DNA of 43,408 bases from an uncultured Oscillospiraceae bacterium (GTDB taxonomy: Bacteria; Bacillota; Clostridia; Oscillospirales; Acutalibacteraceae): positions 1 through 43,408 of the forward strand of contig UQRS01000003.1 in assembly GCA_900543525.1 (NCBI GenBank), given 5' to 3'. Of this stretch, positions 16,287 through 25,660 are shown piece after piece (the first letter of the stretch is position 1; the number at the start of each line of letters is the position of its first letter). Below the pieces are notes generated by a model that ran no database searches, was not told where the DNA came from, and saw only the letters and a program-made list of their open reading frames with translations. A program made the translations under genes and the position numbers.

Positions 16287-17447
16287 CTACTTCTTCTCCA
16301 GCCCCGCCAGAATCTGCCTGGCCTGCGCACGGTAAAGCTCCGCCTTGGCCTCCTCCACCTCATCCTGGAGGTTGATGTCGTTCCACACCACATGGAACCC
16401 GGAGGAGAAGCCGTTGAGCGTCATCCAGGTCCGGCAGATTTTCAAAACGACCGGCTCCAGCAGACTGCGATAATACTCCAGCTCGCTGGTGAGAATATCC
16501 GCCTGCTGCGAGGACATCCGCTCGGTCGAGGACCAGGAAAGCCCCAGCATAAAGGGCGGGAGGCCGAGCTTGGCCACAATCTGCTCGAGCAGCTGCCGCA
16601 CCGGCACTTCAGAATCCAGAACCGGGTTGTCCGCGCCGATCACCTTGATTTCCACATCTCCGACCGCGACAAAATCCCGAACCTCGCCGCTGTCGCTCAT
16701 GGCGTTCTGCCAGGCCGTCGCAATCTCCTCCGCCCTTCGGCCGGCACCCACCCGGTCGAAAGCGTCTCCATCCTGCTTGCAGGTCACGGCGAACCGCACG
16801 TTTCCGAGCCGTTCCCAGTTGACCCCCACCGTGTTGAAAATCTTCATAAGAATCGAGCTGACAAAGGGCAGCCCTTTGAGGAGCGAGTTTCCGGAAACCT
16901 GTCCGGCCGAAGGATTCAGCGCCGACATCAGGATCAAGCTCTTGTCCCGCACCGGCGTCCGGCCGCCGATATTTTTAACAAAAATCGCCGTATCCAGCGG
17001 ATTGCTGCCCGCCTCGATCTCCAGATCATAGAGATTGGCGTTGTACAAAGCGCCGATCCCGCTTCGGTCGGCCGTCGGCACAATCTCTCCCAGTGCCGTG
17101 CCATAGGTCAGCAGATCGTCAAAATATGCCGAAAGAAAGGCGCTGATTCCATAAGAGGCCGGCCCGACCTTCACCTCCCGCAGAAAGCGCTCCAGCCGGA
17201 TTTGCGCCCGCGGATCGTCGCACTCCACCTGCAGGCCGCCGACCAGCCGGACCAGCTTGCAGATGGCCGCGTCTATAATCGGTACGGAGGTTCGCAGCGC
17301 GTCATACAGCTCCAGCTCGCACCGTCCCAGCGGCAGCGGCCGGGAGAGCGCCTCCAGCCCGCCGCGGCTTTGCCGTCCGAGGGTAACCGCCGTGCACCGG
17401 CCGTCCTCCCCTTTTTTCGTCCGTTTCAACAGATTCATGAAAACCAC
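16287..17447 (-). CDS. Phage portal protein
   Basis: 386 residues. It lies between large terminase and protease. Motifs typical of PBSX/SPP1-like portals are ELYDALRTSVPIIDAAICKL, YGTALGEIVP, and the stem/crown part FMLGLSWSSTERMSSQQADIL. Portals form the 12-mer ring through which DNA enters the head. The first codon read is GTG at 17447 with AGGA six bases upstream; an ATG at 17438 (MNLLKR) has less good spacing. Confidence 0.87.
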   Translation of the reverse strand: MVFMNLLKRTKKGEDGRCTAVTLGRQSRGGLEALSRPLPLGRCELELYDALRTSVPIIDAAICKLVRLVGGLQVECDDPRAQIRLERFLREVKVGPASYGISAFLSAYFDDLLTYGTALGEIVPTADRSGIGALYNANLYDLEIEAGSNPLDTAIFVKNIGGRTPVRDKSLILMSALNPSAGQVSGNSLLKGLPFVSSILMKIFNTVGVNWERLGNVRFAVTCKQDGDAFDRVGAGRRAEEIATAWQNAMSDSGEVRDFVAVGDVEIKVIGADNPVLDSEVPVRQLLEQIVAKLGLPPFMLGLSWSSTERMSSQQADILTSELEYYRSLLEPVVLKICRTWMTLNGFSSGFHVVWNDINLQDEVEEAKAELYRAQARQILAGLEKK

Positions 17448-17532
17448 TCTCTTTCCTACCGTATTTCAGTCGAGTTTTTCTACCATTGGCGGAGCCGCCG
17501 CGGCCGGAATCCTTATACAAAAGGCCTCCGGC

Positions 17533-18777
17533 TTACCGCCGCACCGCAGCCGCCGCAAACCCGCTCTGCCGCCCGCCGAGCACCGTCGCCGCAAAATACC
17601 GGATATCGTCCATCGCGTGATCGTTCTCCTTCTTCACGCAGTCCTCGCACCGGTTTTCGTCCCAAACGTAAAGGGAAAACTCCCGGATCGCGTCGGCGCA
17701 ATTGCGGCAGATTTTGATCCTTCCGCCCTGCAAAAGGTCGGACACCAGCCGGATTCCGGCCAGCACATGGTTGTCGGCCGGCACCGGGCGGTACTTGCCC
17801 TTTCGTGCAATGCAGGTCAGGAAGGAGGCCGCCGACGGATCGCAGATCACCGCCTCGATCTCCCGGCCGCCGGCCAGTCGGTCGAGCGCCTGATAATACT
17901 CCTCGTCGGTTTTCTGTCTGCCCTCCCGCTTGGAGGCGTAATAGTACTCATCCAGCCGGTACCAGATTCCCCCGCTTTCTCCCCACAAGCCCATGGAGGT
18001 CGGGTTGACCGTGCCGTAGTCCACCGAGATATAGTATTTCGAGCAGCTCTCCGGCGGATCACAAAGCATCCGCTCTCCGAACATGGGATAAACCAGGCCG
18101 CTTGCCGCCACCCAGTTTCCCTCAACAAACCGCTCGTAAAACGGCCCGGAGTAGAGGGAGGCGTACCGCCTCAGCATCTTTTCGCTCAGTGAGGGGTTTT
18201 CCCGCATGGTGAAATGCAGATAAAGCGTGTTTTTCTCCTCCGCTTTTTTAATCCATTCGTTGTAAAACCAGTGCCCCGGGTGCTCGGGATTGCAGTTAAA
18301 CCAGAATTTCGACCCTTCAACCGAGCAGCGCGCCAGCGCCTGTTCGACAAAGGAGCGCGGCATCAGCGCCACCTCGTCGAGGAGCACCCCGCTCAGGGTC
18401 ATCCCCTGAATCAGCGCGGCCGAGGCCTCATCCTTCCCGCCGAAGAGGTAGAAGGTGTTGACCCTGCCGTCCCGGCGTATTTCCATCCGGTTCTTGCTTT
18501 CCAGCACCTTAACCGAAAAGCCGATGTCCTCCAGCACGCTTCGCATCGGCCCGATCAGATTCCGCTTGATGGAAGAGACCGTCTTGCCGCAGACCGCGAA
18601 ATTGGAGTCGGAGAAGGCGTAAAACGCCCAGGACACAAAAGAAATAAACATACAAAGCGATTTCCCGCTTCGCACCGCGCCGTCGCAGATAATCGCATCC
18701 CGTTCGTGATGCGGACTGCTCCTGCACCACCAGTTCAGCACAAGCAGCTGTTTTTTCGAGAATGTCTTAAACTCCAA
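17533..18777 (-). CDS. Terminase large subunit (PBSX family)
   Basis: 414 residues; the DNA-packaging motor and headful nuclease. Walker A GAVRSGKS (33-40), Walker B VLLDEVAL (131-138, Asp134/Glu135), the coupling region FNCNPEHPGHWFY, and nuclease acidic residues in SVDYGTVNPTS (Asp253), VICDPSAASF and HAMDDIRYFA are all present. It is separated from TerS by 2 bp. All catalytic residues appear intact, so packaging competence is plausible. Confidence 0.93.
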   Translation of the reverse strand: MEFKTFSKKQLLVLNWWCRSSPHHERDAIICDGAVRSGKSLCMFISFVSWAFYAFSDSNFAVCGKTVSSIKRNLIGPMRSVLEDIGFSVKVLESKNRMEIRRDGRVNTFYLFGGKDEASAALIQGMTLSGVLLDEVALMPRSFVEQALARCSVEGSKFWFNCNPEHPGHWFYNEWIKKAEEKNTLYLHFTMRENPSLSEKMLRRYASLYSGPFYERFVEGNWVAASGLVYPMFGERMLCDPPESCSKYYISVDYGTVNPTSMGLWGESGGIWYRLDEYYYASKREGRQKTDEEYYQALDRLAGGREIEAVICDPSAASFLTCIARKGKYRPVPADNHVLAGIRLVSDLLQGGRIKICRNCADAIREFSLYVWDENRCEDCVKKENDHAMDDIRYFAATVLGGRQSGFAAAAVRR

Positions 18778-18779
18778 GC

Positions 18780-19265
18780 TTACACCCCTTCGTCAAACGC
18801 CGACGCGCTTTCCTCCAGCGCCTTATAGAATGTCATGGACGCCTCGGGACTGGTTCGGTTTTCCTCCATGCGCGCCAGATTTTCCAGCGCCTTGATCCGA
18901 TCAAAAAACTTGATTTCAAGGCTGCCGTCCTTCGGCTTTTTAATTTCCGCAATGTTAAAGAGATCCAGCTGCTCCAGCGCCTCGGGAGAAAAATCCTCCC
19001 CCAATACCAGCCGCACCGCGTCGCAGCAGGAGCCAAAGGCGATCCGCCGAAAGCCTTCGGCCGCCGAGCGTCCCGCGCGCCCCCTTCGCAGAGCCGAAAT
19101 CTCCCGCTGCACCCGCTTCTCCCGCAGCAGACGGAGTCCGGTGCGCTGCGGCATAAGATACCCGGCCATGGCCGCCGCCTCTCTGGCGCTGCCGCCGTCG
19201 GCATAGCATTCGCAAAACAGCCGCTCTTTTTCCGTCAACCTTTTTGCCGTCCTTCCCACATGCAT
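18780..19265 (-). CDS. Terminase small subunit
   Basis: 161 residues. The N-terminus (LTEKERLFCECYADGGSAREAAAMAGY) is the DNA-binding helix-turn-helix typical of TerS (terminase_2 type), followed by a helical oligomerisation region. The ATG at 19265 directly touches GGGAGG; a GTG two codons later (19259) has a six-base spacing and may be the real start. It is the first gene of the phage-derived cluster; no dedicated promoter was identified upstream. Confidence 0.85.
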   Translation of the reverse strand: MHVGRTAKRLTEKERLFCECYADGGSAREAAAMAGYLMPQRTGLRLLREKRVQREISALRRGRAGRSAAEGFRRIAFGSCCDAVRLVLGEDFSPEALEQLDLFNIAEIKKPKDGSLEIKFFDRIKALENLARMEENRTSPEASMTFYKALEESASAFDEGV

Positions 19266-19297
19266 CCTCCCTTTCTAACAATGGGGGCAAAAGCAGG

Positions 19298-19337
19298 GCC
19301 GGGTTGCCCTCTTTTACGCAACCCGGCAAAATTTTTT
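19298..19337 (+). terminator. Hairpin with T tract between the phage cluster and the DUF1275 gene
   Basis: A perfect 10-bp stem (GCCGGGTTGC 19298-19307 with GCAACCCGGC 19318-19327), then AAAATTTTTTT. On the plus strand this is a terminator even though no plus-strand gene precedes it; it could insulate yoaK-like transcription from antisense reads. On the minus strand it lies in the TerS leader. Confidence 0.6.
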
Positions 19338-19417
19338 TCAAAAAAGATATCCACACTCTCTTTTCCGCGTTATAATAGGAGTTGTTCCCTTTCCCATTTC
19401 AAAAGGAGGTCTTTGCA

Positions 19418-20101
19418 ATGCCGCGACATACCGCGCAAATGTCAGAGTCCATGTCCCTTGCAATCCTGCTGACCCTCGCCGGCGGATTTCAGGACGCCTA
19501 TTCCTACAATTGCAGAGGGCAGGTGTTTGCCAATGCCCAAACCGGCAATATCGTCCTGCTGGGACAAAATCTGGCCACCGGAAATTTCTCCCACGCACTC
19601 CGGTACCTTTTCCCTCTCCTCGCCTTTTTCGCCGGCGTCTACCTGACCGAATGGCTGCGGCAAAAATACCGGAATATCCGCAGAATCCACTGGCGGCAGA
19701 TCCTTCTGCTGGTGGAGGTTATCCTGCTTCTCTTTGCGGGTGGGCTTCCGCAGAGTCTGAACATCTTCGCCAACGTGCTGCTCTCCTTCGCCTGTGCCAT
19801 GCAGGTAGCCGGCTTCCGAAAATTCCGCGGCATTCCCTGCGCCACCACCATGTGCATCGGCAACATGCGTTCGGCGGCCGAATGCCTCTGCCAGTACCAC
19901 GTCACAAAAAACCGGGAGGCCGGACGGCAAAGCCTCCACTACATTCTGATTCTGCTGATTTTTGCGGTTGGCGCGGCCATGGGCGCTGTGCTGTCCCATT
20001 TTCTGGGCAACCTCTCGATCTGGATCGCCGCCCTCTTTCAGCTTGCCGGTTTTGTTCTGATGTTCATACGGGAGGATATAAAGGACTCCGGCCGAAAATA
20101 A
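19418..20101 (+). CDS. DUF1275 (YoaK-like) membrane protein
   Basis: 227 residues with about six hydrophobic segments. The N-terminus (LAILLTLAGGFQDAYSYNCRGQVFANAQTGNIVLLGQNLATGNF) is the DUF1275 signature; GIPCATTMCIGNMRSA is a second conserved block. Function of the family is unknown. The ATG at 19418 has AGGAGG at 19404-19409 (8-base spacing). A TATAAT (19371-19376) lies upstream without a good -35. A strong terminator follows. Confidence 0.9.
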   Translation: MPRHTAQMSESMSLAILLTLAGGFQDAYSYNCRGQVFANAQTGNIVLLGQNLATGNFSHALRYLFPLLAFFAGVYLTEWLRQKYRNIRRIHWRQILLLVEVILLLFAGGLPQSLNIFANVLLSFACAMQVAGFRKFRGIPCATTMCIGNMRSAAECLCQYHVTKNREAGRQSLHYILILLIFAVGAAMGAVLSHFLGNLSIWIAALFQLAGFVLMFIREDIKDSGRK

Positions 20102-20212
20102 AGGCTCGACCCGTCCATCCGCCCGGTCGCCCCGGACTCCCCACCCTGTACGGCTTAATGCAAAAGGGCGCATCCGCCCGAAGAAAACCGGAGTTTTCCT
20201 CCGCCGCACCGG

Positions 20213-20260
20213 CAAAAAAAACATCCCCGCTCATCCTGAACGAGCGGGGATGTTTTTTTT
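20213..20260 (+). terminator. Bidirectional terminator after the DUF1275 gene
   Basis: ACATCCCCGCTC (20221-20232) pairs perfectly with GAGCGGGGATGT (20242-20253), flanked by eight A's and eight T's. Confidence 0.95.
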
Positions 20261-20466
20261 CGAAGGCCCGGCTTTTTCCCACGACCGCAGCTTTCTAAAA
20301 GAGGGCAGGGCGCAGCGCCGCTGTGCCTTACCCCGTCTGCCGCCTGGTCGGCAAGACCCGGGCATGGCCTTTTCAGCCTTACGGGCGAAAACAAAGGCGG
20401 CAGCGGTCGGCAATATCCCGGAATTCATTTTTATACAATACATTATGCTCAGATTTGCAATTTCCT
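20261..20466. other. Intergenic region upstream of the GH28 gene
   Basis: No gene recognised. It becomes AT-rich toward the GH28 promoter. Confidence 0.4.
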
Positions 20467-20496
20467 TTGCGAAAAATATTGTTTATACTATATAAA
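20467..20496 (+). promoter_or_regulatory. Probable promoter of the GH28-dockerin gene
   Basis: TTGCGA (20467-20472) followed after 16 bases by TATATA (20489-20494) or after 18 bases by TATAAA (20491-20496), about 75 bp before the start codon. Confidence 0.5.
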
Positions 20497-20570
20497 GGAT
20501 AAGAGAGAGTCTTATGATCCGAACGCGGCATAAAAACATATCTGTTTCCCATATCTGAACAGGAGGGTTC

Positions 20571-23500
20571 ATGATGAAATTCAAAAGAATCTGCGCGGCA
20601 GTACTGGCGCTGCTGATACTGTCAACCACATTCCCGGCAGTGCAGGCGGCACGGCTTCCCGCACTGCCGTCGGGGCCGTACACACTCGCGCCCGAAAGCC
20701 CGGCCATCATCGGCCTGAAGTGCCTGGACGCTCAAAACGCCGACAAATGGTCGGTAGAAAGCGGCCTTGCCGCCGGAGCGGCCGTGTACGGCGATGCGGA
20801 TATACACTTCACCGACGTCGACCGCGAGCTGGAGGGCTGCACCTGGATTCGAACCGCCGACGCCTCCGCCCAATATAAGGGAGAAGGGGCTCTGGCCGCC
20901 TTCACGGCGGGAAAAAGCGGCCGGCTGTACATAGGGCTGCCCGCGGGGGTCGAAAAGCCCGGCTGGATGGAGGCGTATACCGCGAGCCCCCTGACGCTCC
21001 GCACCGCCTCCGGCAGCTTCAGCCTCTACCAAAAGGCATGCGAAACCGGGGACAGGGTGGAGCTTTTCTCCATAAACGAAGCGCACAATTACACCCTTCT
21101 TTATAAAACCGATGTGATAGACGAAGCGCCGCCGGTTCCCAATGTGACCAAATTCTGGACGGTGGAATGGGACGCCGGCTGGTACCGTATGGAAACCGAC
21201 CTGCAAATCGGACGGCAGATTTACTCCTTCGACTATGATTCCGACGGAAGCGAGGTCAAAACCCAGAACCCCGATCATTTCATACTGACCGCGCTGCCCG
21301 AAAAATATATCGGCTGCGATTATATTGTCACCCGGGCAAACCGCGCCCGCGACCTGTACTTCTTTGCCGAGCAGAACATTGATGTATACGCCGCCTACGA
21401 CAGCCGCCAGAGTAAGCCGGCGCAGCTGTCGGACTGGACCGCAACCGGCGACAGTATGAAGATACAGGACGAAACCTCCTATAACATTGTTCAAAAATCC
21501 TTCCCAATGGGGGAGACTGTCCTGCTCAAAGCCACCGGCGGGGTCGGGAACTCCGTCCGCAATACCTTTTATATGATCCTCCTGACAAGTGGAGAAACCG
21601 TGTCAAAGGCGCTCACAAGCAACCCGGTGGTCGCACAGGGCGAAAAGCCGGAGGACAGCGCCGCCGATCAGAATTACCGCTATTATTTAAACGAGGTATT
21701 TAATTTGTATGAGGGAAGCGGCCTTCCCAACGGCTATACCGGAAGCGGCGCGGCCGTGGCGGATGCAAACGAGCTGCCGGACGCGGATGCCGTCACCGAA
21801 AAGAGCTTTGCCGCCGGGGAGAATATGGCGCTTAACGTCCCGTACAGCTATAATACCATCTCCTATTCCGGCAGCCCGGTGGATGGCAGTATTGATACCT
21901 ACTGGCAAAACGCAAAGGATGACTTCCCGGGCATCCTGACCATCGACCTTCAGGGGCAGTGCCGCATAGATAAAATCACCCTGAAACTCCGGGACTACTG
22001 GGCTGACCGGACGCAGAATCTGGAGCTTCAGACCAGCACGGACGGCAAAAGCTTTACCACCCTCATCGCCGCGACCGACTATCTGTTTGAAAAGTCGAAG
22101 CAAAACGTCCTCGACCTGTCCTTCCCCGAAACGACCGCCCGTTATGTGCGGATGATCGGAAATTCCAACACCGGTTGGAACACCGTCCAGCTCAGCGAAA
22201 TCGAGGTTTACGGCCCCGCGCAGACGATCGAGATCGAGCCGGAAGCGCCGACGGAATCAAGGTTCACCGACCGCTGTGCCGTGATTGAAAAGACCGGCAA
22301 AGAGGATGCCGTGCTTGCAAAAGCCTTTGACGAGGCCGTCTCCGGCAAGCTCGTTTTTGAAGCAAAGGTCCGATCCTCCGCCGATAATCAGACAATGGCG
22401 ATCCCGGTGATGGAGGACAGCAGCAAAAATCCTGCCCTCGCCCTCTATTTTGGCGAGGACGGATACATAAAATCGGTAAACAGCACGGAGGAGATTTCCG
22501 TCGCCCCCTATACCGCCAAAACCTGGTACACCATAAAGCTTGTCATCGATACCCGGTCGGGCAAATACGACCTTTGGATCGACCACCTCTTAAAAGGGCG
22601 GGATCTTTCGCTGTACCGCGGCGCGAAGGATATTCAAACCATCCGGTTCGGCGTGATCAACCCCTCCTGCGGCAGCCTGAGTGTAGATAACCTGCGGCTG
22701 TACGACAACCCCGAGGTGTATACCGTCGAGGATCGCTTTAACCATCTGGAAACCGGCAGCCTGCCGCAGGACGGCTGGAGCTGCTCGGAAAACAGCAGCG
22801 CCGCAGTCGCAGAAGTCCCCTTCCCCTCTGACAAGAGCCTGCTGATCCAAAACACCGGTGACGCCGCAAAGGCCGTGCGCAGCTTTACGCCCATTACCGG
22901 AGATGTAACCGTCGAAGCCAAGATAAAAGCCTCCGGCTCGGGCTGGGTCAGCGTCCCGATCATCACCGATAAAGCCGGCCGGGTGGCGGTCAAGGTCGCC
23001 GCCTACCGCAACAGCTTCTATATCTGCAGCGGGAACAACTGGGTGTACATCTGCAGCCAGGAGGTGCCCAACAACTACTACCCTGCCGACAACTGGTATT
23101 TTATCAAGGTAGTGCTGAACACCTATACCAACCGCTACGATTTCTATATTGACGGCGCAAAGAGGTATAGCGGCGCCTCCTTTGCCGCCGACGTCGACGA
23201 AGTAAGCCGCCTTGTATTTGCCGCAGAGCAGGAGAACACACTGTACATAGATAACGTAAAGGTGTACGACAGCGCCTCTCTGGCCAGGGGGCTGATGCCG
23301 AAGGAGAACCTGTTCAATGTAAAGGCCTTCGGCGCGAAGGGCGACGGCGTCACCGACGATACGGAGGCCATCGCAAAGGCCATTGACGCCGCTGCCGGAA
23401 CCGACGGCACCGTATTGCTTGAAAACGGCGTTTTCTACACCGGGCAGATCACGCTGGAAAGCGATATGACGCTCTTCATTGACGCATCGGCGACCATTCT

Positions 23501-25268
23501 CGCCAACCCGGACAGAAATGTCTATCAGAAGGTCATCCCCTCCCGCGGGTACAACGGCAACCGGCAGCTGGGACGCGGCATCATTTACGGAGAATCCCTC
23601 AGCAATACCCGCATCACGGGCGGCGGCACAATCCAGGGCAACGGATTCTATGCTTTTAATGAGAACGATCCCTCCAACCAGCGCCCCTGCACCATCTATA
23701 TCACGCTTTCCAATGACATAAGCGTTGAAAACATCAACATGGTGCAAAGTCCGTTCTGGACCCTCGTTCCGTATGAAAGCAGCGGCTTCACCGTCCGGAA
23801 TGTAAGCATCACAAACCACACAGCCCCCAACCGGGACGGCATCGATCCGGTCAACACCAGCAACATGACCGTCGAGAACTGCTATATCATAGCCGGAGAC
23901 GACGCCTTCTGTCCCAAGAGCGGCAACGACATCCCCAGCTGTAATATAGATGTCCGGGAGGTATACATGCAGTCCTACTGCAACGGCATAAAATTCGGCA
24001 CCGATTCCTATGACGCTTTCAAGAACTACACCATCGAGGATATCACCATGAAGTGCGTCGGCCTCTCGGGCATCACGCTGCAATCCTCCGACGGCGCGGA
24101 GATTGAAAACATCACCTTCCGCCGTATTGATATGAACGATGTGGATAACGTTCTGTCCTTCATGGTCGGCAATCGCTGCCGGACGCCCATCGATGCCACA
24201 GCCCCCCGCAGGCTCGGCTATATCCGCAATATCGTGGTCGAGGATCTGAACTACACGAATCCCATGCAGGTTCCCTACAGCCACAAGGATGAGGACGTGC
24301 ATGAGGCTATGATCATCGGCCTCGATCCCGCCAAAAACACCCTGAACGACGGCGAGGCACACCGCATTTCCAACATCCTGTTCAAAAATGCAAAGCTTGA
24401 AATGCCGGGAGGAGCAGCCTCTGTCCCCGCGTTTTCGGGCGGCATCGGCGGCGGATATCCGGAGCACACCGGGCTCGGAAGCTCGACCGGCTGGGCGTAT
24501 ACCATCCGCTGGGCGGACAACGTGCGGTTTGAAAACTGCAAAAACACCCTGCAAAATCCCGATGTGCGGGCGGAAATCGCCACGCAGGATTATACGGACA
24601 CCCCGGTGACCGCGCCTTTGCGGGCAGCATATGTCATGGCTGTCCCCGAAATCCATCTGCCGACCGGCACTGCGGCGTCTGGGCTGAAGCTTCCCAAGGC
24701 CGTAAGCGTACTTCTGAAAGACGGCAGCGTCGCCAAAGCCGCAGCTGCGGAGTGGAAGTCCGACCCGGGCTACGATTCCGACACGCCCGGAGTTTACACC
24801 TTTGAGGCTGTCATCGCGGCAAACGACCAGATTCTCGACGCGGATAAGCTGACCGCCAAGGCTACCGTCCGCGTCCTGGAGCAGACTGCGTATGACGCCC
24901 TGAAGGCCGCAGAGGTCGATATGCAAATCGACCGCCTGGGCGCTGTCGTCTCCCCCGAGCAGGAGGCACGGATTCAGTCCGTCCGCGCAGAATTTAAAAA
25001 GCTCAGCGACGCGCAGAAAAGCATGGTAAAACAGCTCCCCGTTCTGGAGGCGGCCGAGAAGGCGATTGCACTGCTGAAAAACCCCTATCAGAAGGGCGAC
25101 CTCGACCGGGATAGAAGGGTAACCGTCTCGGACGTGGTGGCGCTGCGGCAGATGATCGTCACCGGCTCCGCAACTGATGAGGACCTCCGGCTCGGAGATA
25201 TGGATGAGGATGACCGCCTGACGGTCAGCGACGTGGTACTGCTGCGCCAGAGGATTGTAAAAGGGTAA
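20571..25268 (+). CDS. Secreted multidomain GH28 polygalacturonase-like enzyme with dockerin
   Basis: A 1565-residue secreted protein: signal peptide (1-27); unrecognised beta-rich region (about 28-400); F5/8-type C (CBM32-like) domain (about 414-548); two concanavalin-like/LamG-like modules (about 564-712 and 717-900); a GH28 right-handed beta-helix (about 913-1345); an Ig-like domain (about 1350-1434); a helical linker; and a C-terminal dockerin (about 1507-1565; GDLDRDRR and GDMDEDDR loops, TVSDVV twice). GH28 enzymes hydrolyse pectic galacturonan or rhamnogalacturonan by inversion. Acidic residues Asp1089/Asp1091 (NRDGIDPVNT) and Asp1110/Asp1111 (AGDDAF) are in place, but the usual GHG histidine motif reads CNG (SYCNGIKFGT), so substrate or activity may differ. 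AGGAGG lies 4 bases before the first ATG and 7 before the second (20574). Confidence 0.85.
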   Translation: MMKFKRICAAVLALLILSTTFPAVQAARLPALPSGPYTLAPESPAIIGLKCLDAQNADKWSVESGLAAGAAVYGDADIHFTDVDRELEGCTWIRTADASAQYKGEGALAAFTAGKSGRLYIGLPAGVEKPGWMEAYTASPLTLRTASGSFSLYQKACETGDRVELFSINEAHNYTLLYKTDVIDEAPPVPNVTKFWTVEWDAGWYRMETDLQIGRQIYSFDYDSDGSEVKTQNPDHFILTALPEKYIGCDYIVTRANRARDLYFFAEQNIDVYAAYDSRQSKPAQLSDWTATGDSMKIQDETSYNIVQKSFPMGETVLLKATGGVGNSVRNTFYMILLTSGETVSKALTSNPVVAQGEKPEDSAADQNYRYYLNEVFNLYEGSGLPNGYTGSGAAVADANELPDADAVTEKSFAAGENMALNVPYSYNTISYSGSPVDGSIDTYWQNAKDDFPGILTIDLQGQCRIDKITLKLRDYWADRTQNLELQTSTDGKSFTTLIAATDYLFEKSKQNVLDLSFPETTARYVRMIGNSNTGWNTVQLSEIEVYGPAQTIEIEPEAPTESRFTDRCAVIEKTGKEDAVLAKAFDEAVSGKLVFEAKVRSSADNQTMAIPVMEDSSKNPALALYFGEDGYIKSVNSTEEISVAPYTAKTWYTIKLVIDTRSGKYDLWIDHLLKGRDLSLYRGAKDIQTIRFGVINPSCGSLSVDNLRLYDNPEVYTVEDRFNHLETGSLPQDGWSCSENSSAAVAEVPFPSDKSLLIQNTGDAAKAVRSFTPITGDVTVEAKIKASGSGWVSVPIITDKAGRVAVKVAAYRNSFYICSGNNWVYICSQEVPNNYYPADNWYFIKVVLNTYTNRYDFYIDGAKRYSGASFAADVDEVSRLVFAAEQENTLYIDNVKVYDSASLARGLMPKENLFNVKAFGAKGDGVTDDTEAIAKAIDAAAGTDGTVLLENGVFYTGQITLESDMTLFIDASATILANPDRNVYQKVIPSRGYNGNRQLGRGIIYGESLSNTRITGGGTIQGNGFYAFNENDPSNQRPCTIYITLSNDISVENINMVQSPFWTLVPYESSGFTVRNVSITNHTAPNRDGIDPVNTSNMTVENCYIIAGDDAFCPKSGNDIPSCNIDVREVYMQSYCNGIKFGTDSYDAFKNYTIEDITMKCVGLSGITLQSSDGAEIENITFRRIDMNDVDNVLSFMVGNRCRTPIDATAPRRLGYIRNIVVEDLNYTNPMQVPYSHKDEDVHEAMIIGLDPAKNTLNDGEAHRISNILFKNAKLEMPGGAASVPAFSGGIGGGYPEHTGLGSSTGWAYTIRWADNVRFENCKNTLQNPDVRAEIATQDYTDTPVTAPLRAAYVMAVPEIHLPTGTAASGLKLPKAVSVLLKDGSVAKAAAAEWKSDPGYDSDTPGVYTFEAVIAANDQILDADKLTAKATVRVLEQTAYDALKAAEVDMQIDRLGAVVSPEQEARIQSVRAEFKKLSDAQKSMVKQLPVLEAAEKAIALLKNPYQKGDLDRDRRVTVSDVVALRQMIVTGSATDEDLRLGDMDEDDRLTVSDVVLLRQRIVKG

Positions 25269-25345
25269 GGCGTACCGGGCGCACATACCTCTCCGGGCGT
25301 GATGATTAAAGCCTCCCTCGCCCCTTTCATCTATCATTTTAAAAT

Positions 25346-25392
25346 AGCCGGGCGGCACTCTGACTATGCCGTCCGGCTGTTTGTCGTTTTTT
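25346..25392 (+). terminator. Terminator after the GH28 gene
   Basis: AGCCGGGCGGCA (25346-25357) pairs with TGCCGTCCGGCT (25367-25378; one G-T wobble), followed by GTTTGTCGTTTTTTT. Confidence 0.85.
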
Positions 25393-25660
25393 TGCACTGC
25401 CCCGCAAAAACGGAAGCTGCTTTTCACACATCCCGCGGCCGCCCGATTTTCCCCCGCCTCTGCCCGCGATATTGTCGGAGGCAAATTTGCGAAGTCCGCC
25501 TGCAGCATACGAAAAAGGAGAGAATTCTTTCCCTGCACCGCCGGTCGATAGGGGCAGCCACCCGGCCAAAACGCCCCGAAAGGCGTTTTTCCTGCCTCTC
25601 CCCAATATGCGGCCTCTCCTCGAACCCGCAATTTTTTGCCCGGCAGGTTCCCGTCCACTC
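25393..25660. other. Intergenic region between GH28 and ttcA-like genes
   Basis: No convincing gene. A short terminator-like hairpin (AAACGCC 25569-25575 with GGCGTTT 25582-25588, then a T run) stands alone without an upstream gene. Confidence 0.4.

Larger units (their letters stand above)
6218..19265 (-). mobile_element. Compact contractile-tail phage-derived cluster, 19 genes, no recognisable tape measure or lysis/integration genes
   Basis: In transcription order from 19265: TerS, TerL, portal, XkdF-type protease, decoration protein, major capsid, three head-tail connector/completion proteins, tail sheath, tail tube, assembly chaperone, a 99-residue protein, LysM protein, hub, spike, gp25-like, baseplate J and baseplate I. 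The order matches the Bacillus PBSX xkd module. All frames are open and most junctions overlap (ATGA) or are a few bases apart. Missing are a long tape-measure protein, tail fibre, holin/endolysin, integrase, repressor and replication genes. No flanking direct repeats (att sites) were seen. This may be a domesticated prophage or a gene-transfer-agent-like element. Confidence 0.85.

Noticed and set aside
6150..19300. Prophage attachment sites flanking the phage-derived cluster
   Set aside because: No direct repeat shared between the two flanks apart from ribosome-binding-site-like CCTCCCTTT; no tRNA gene at either end.
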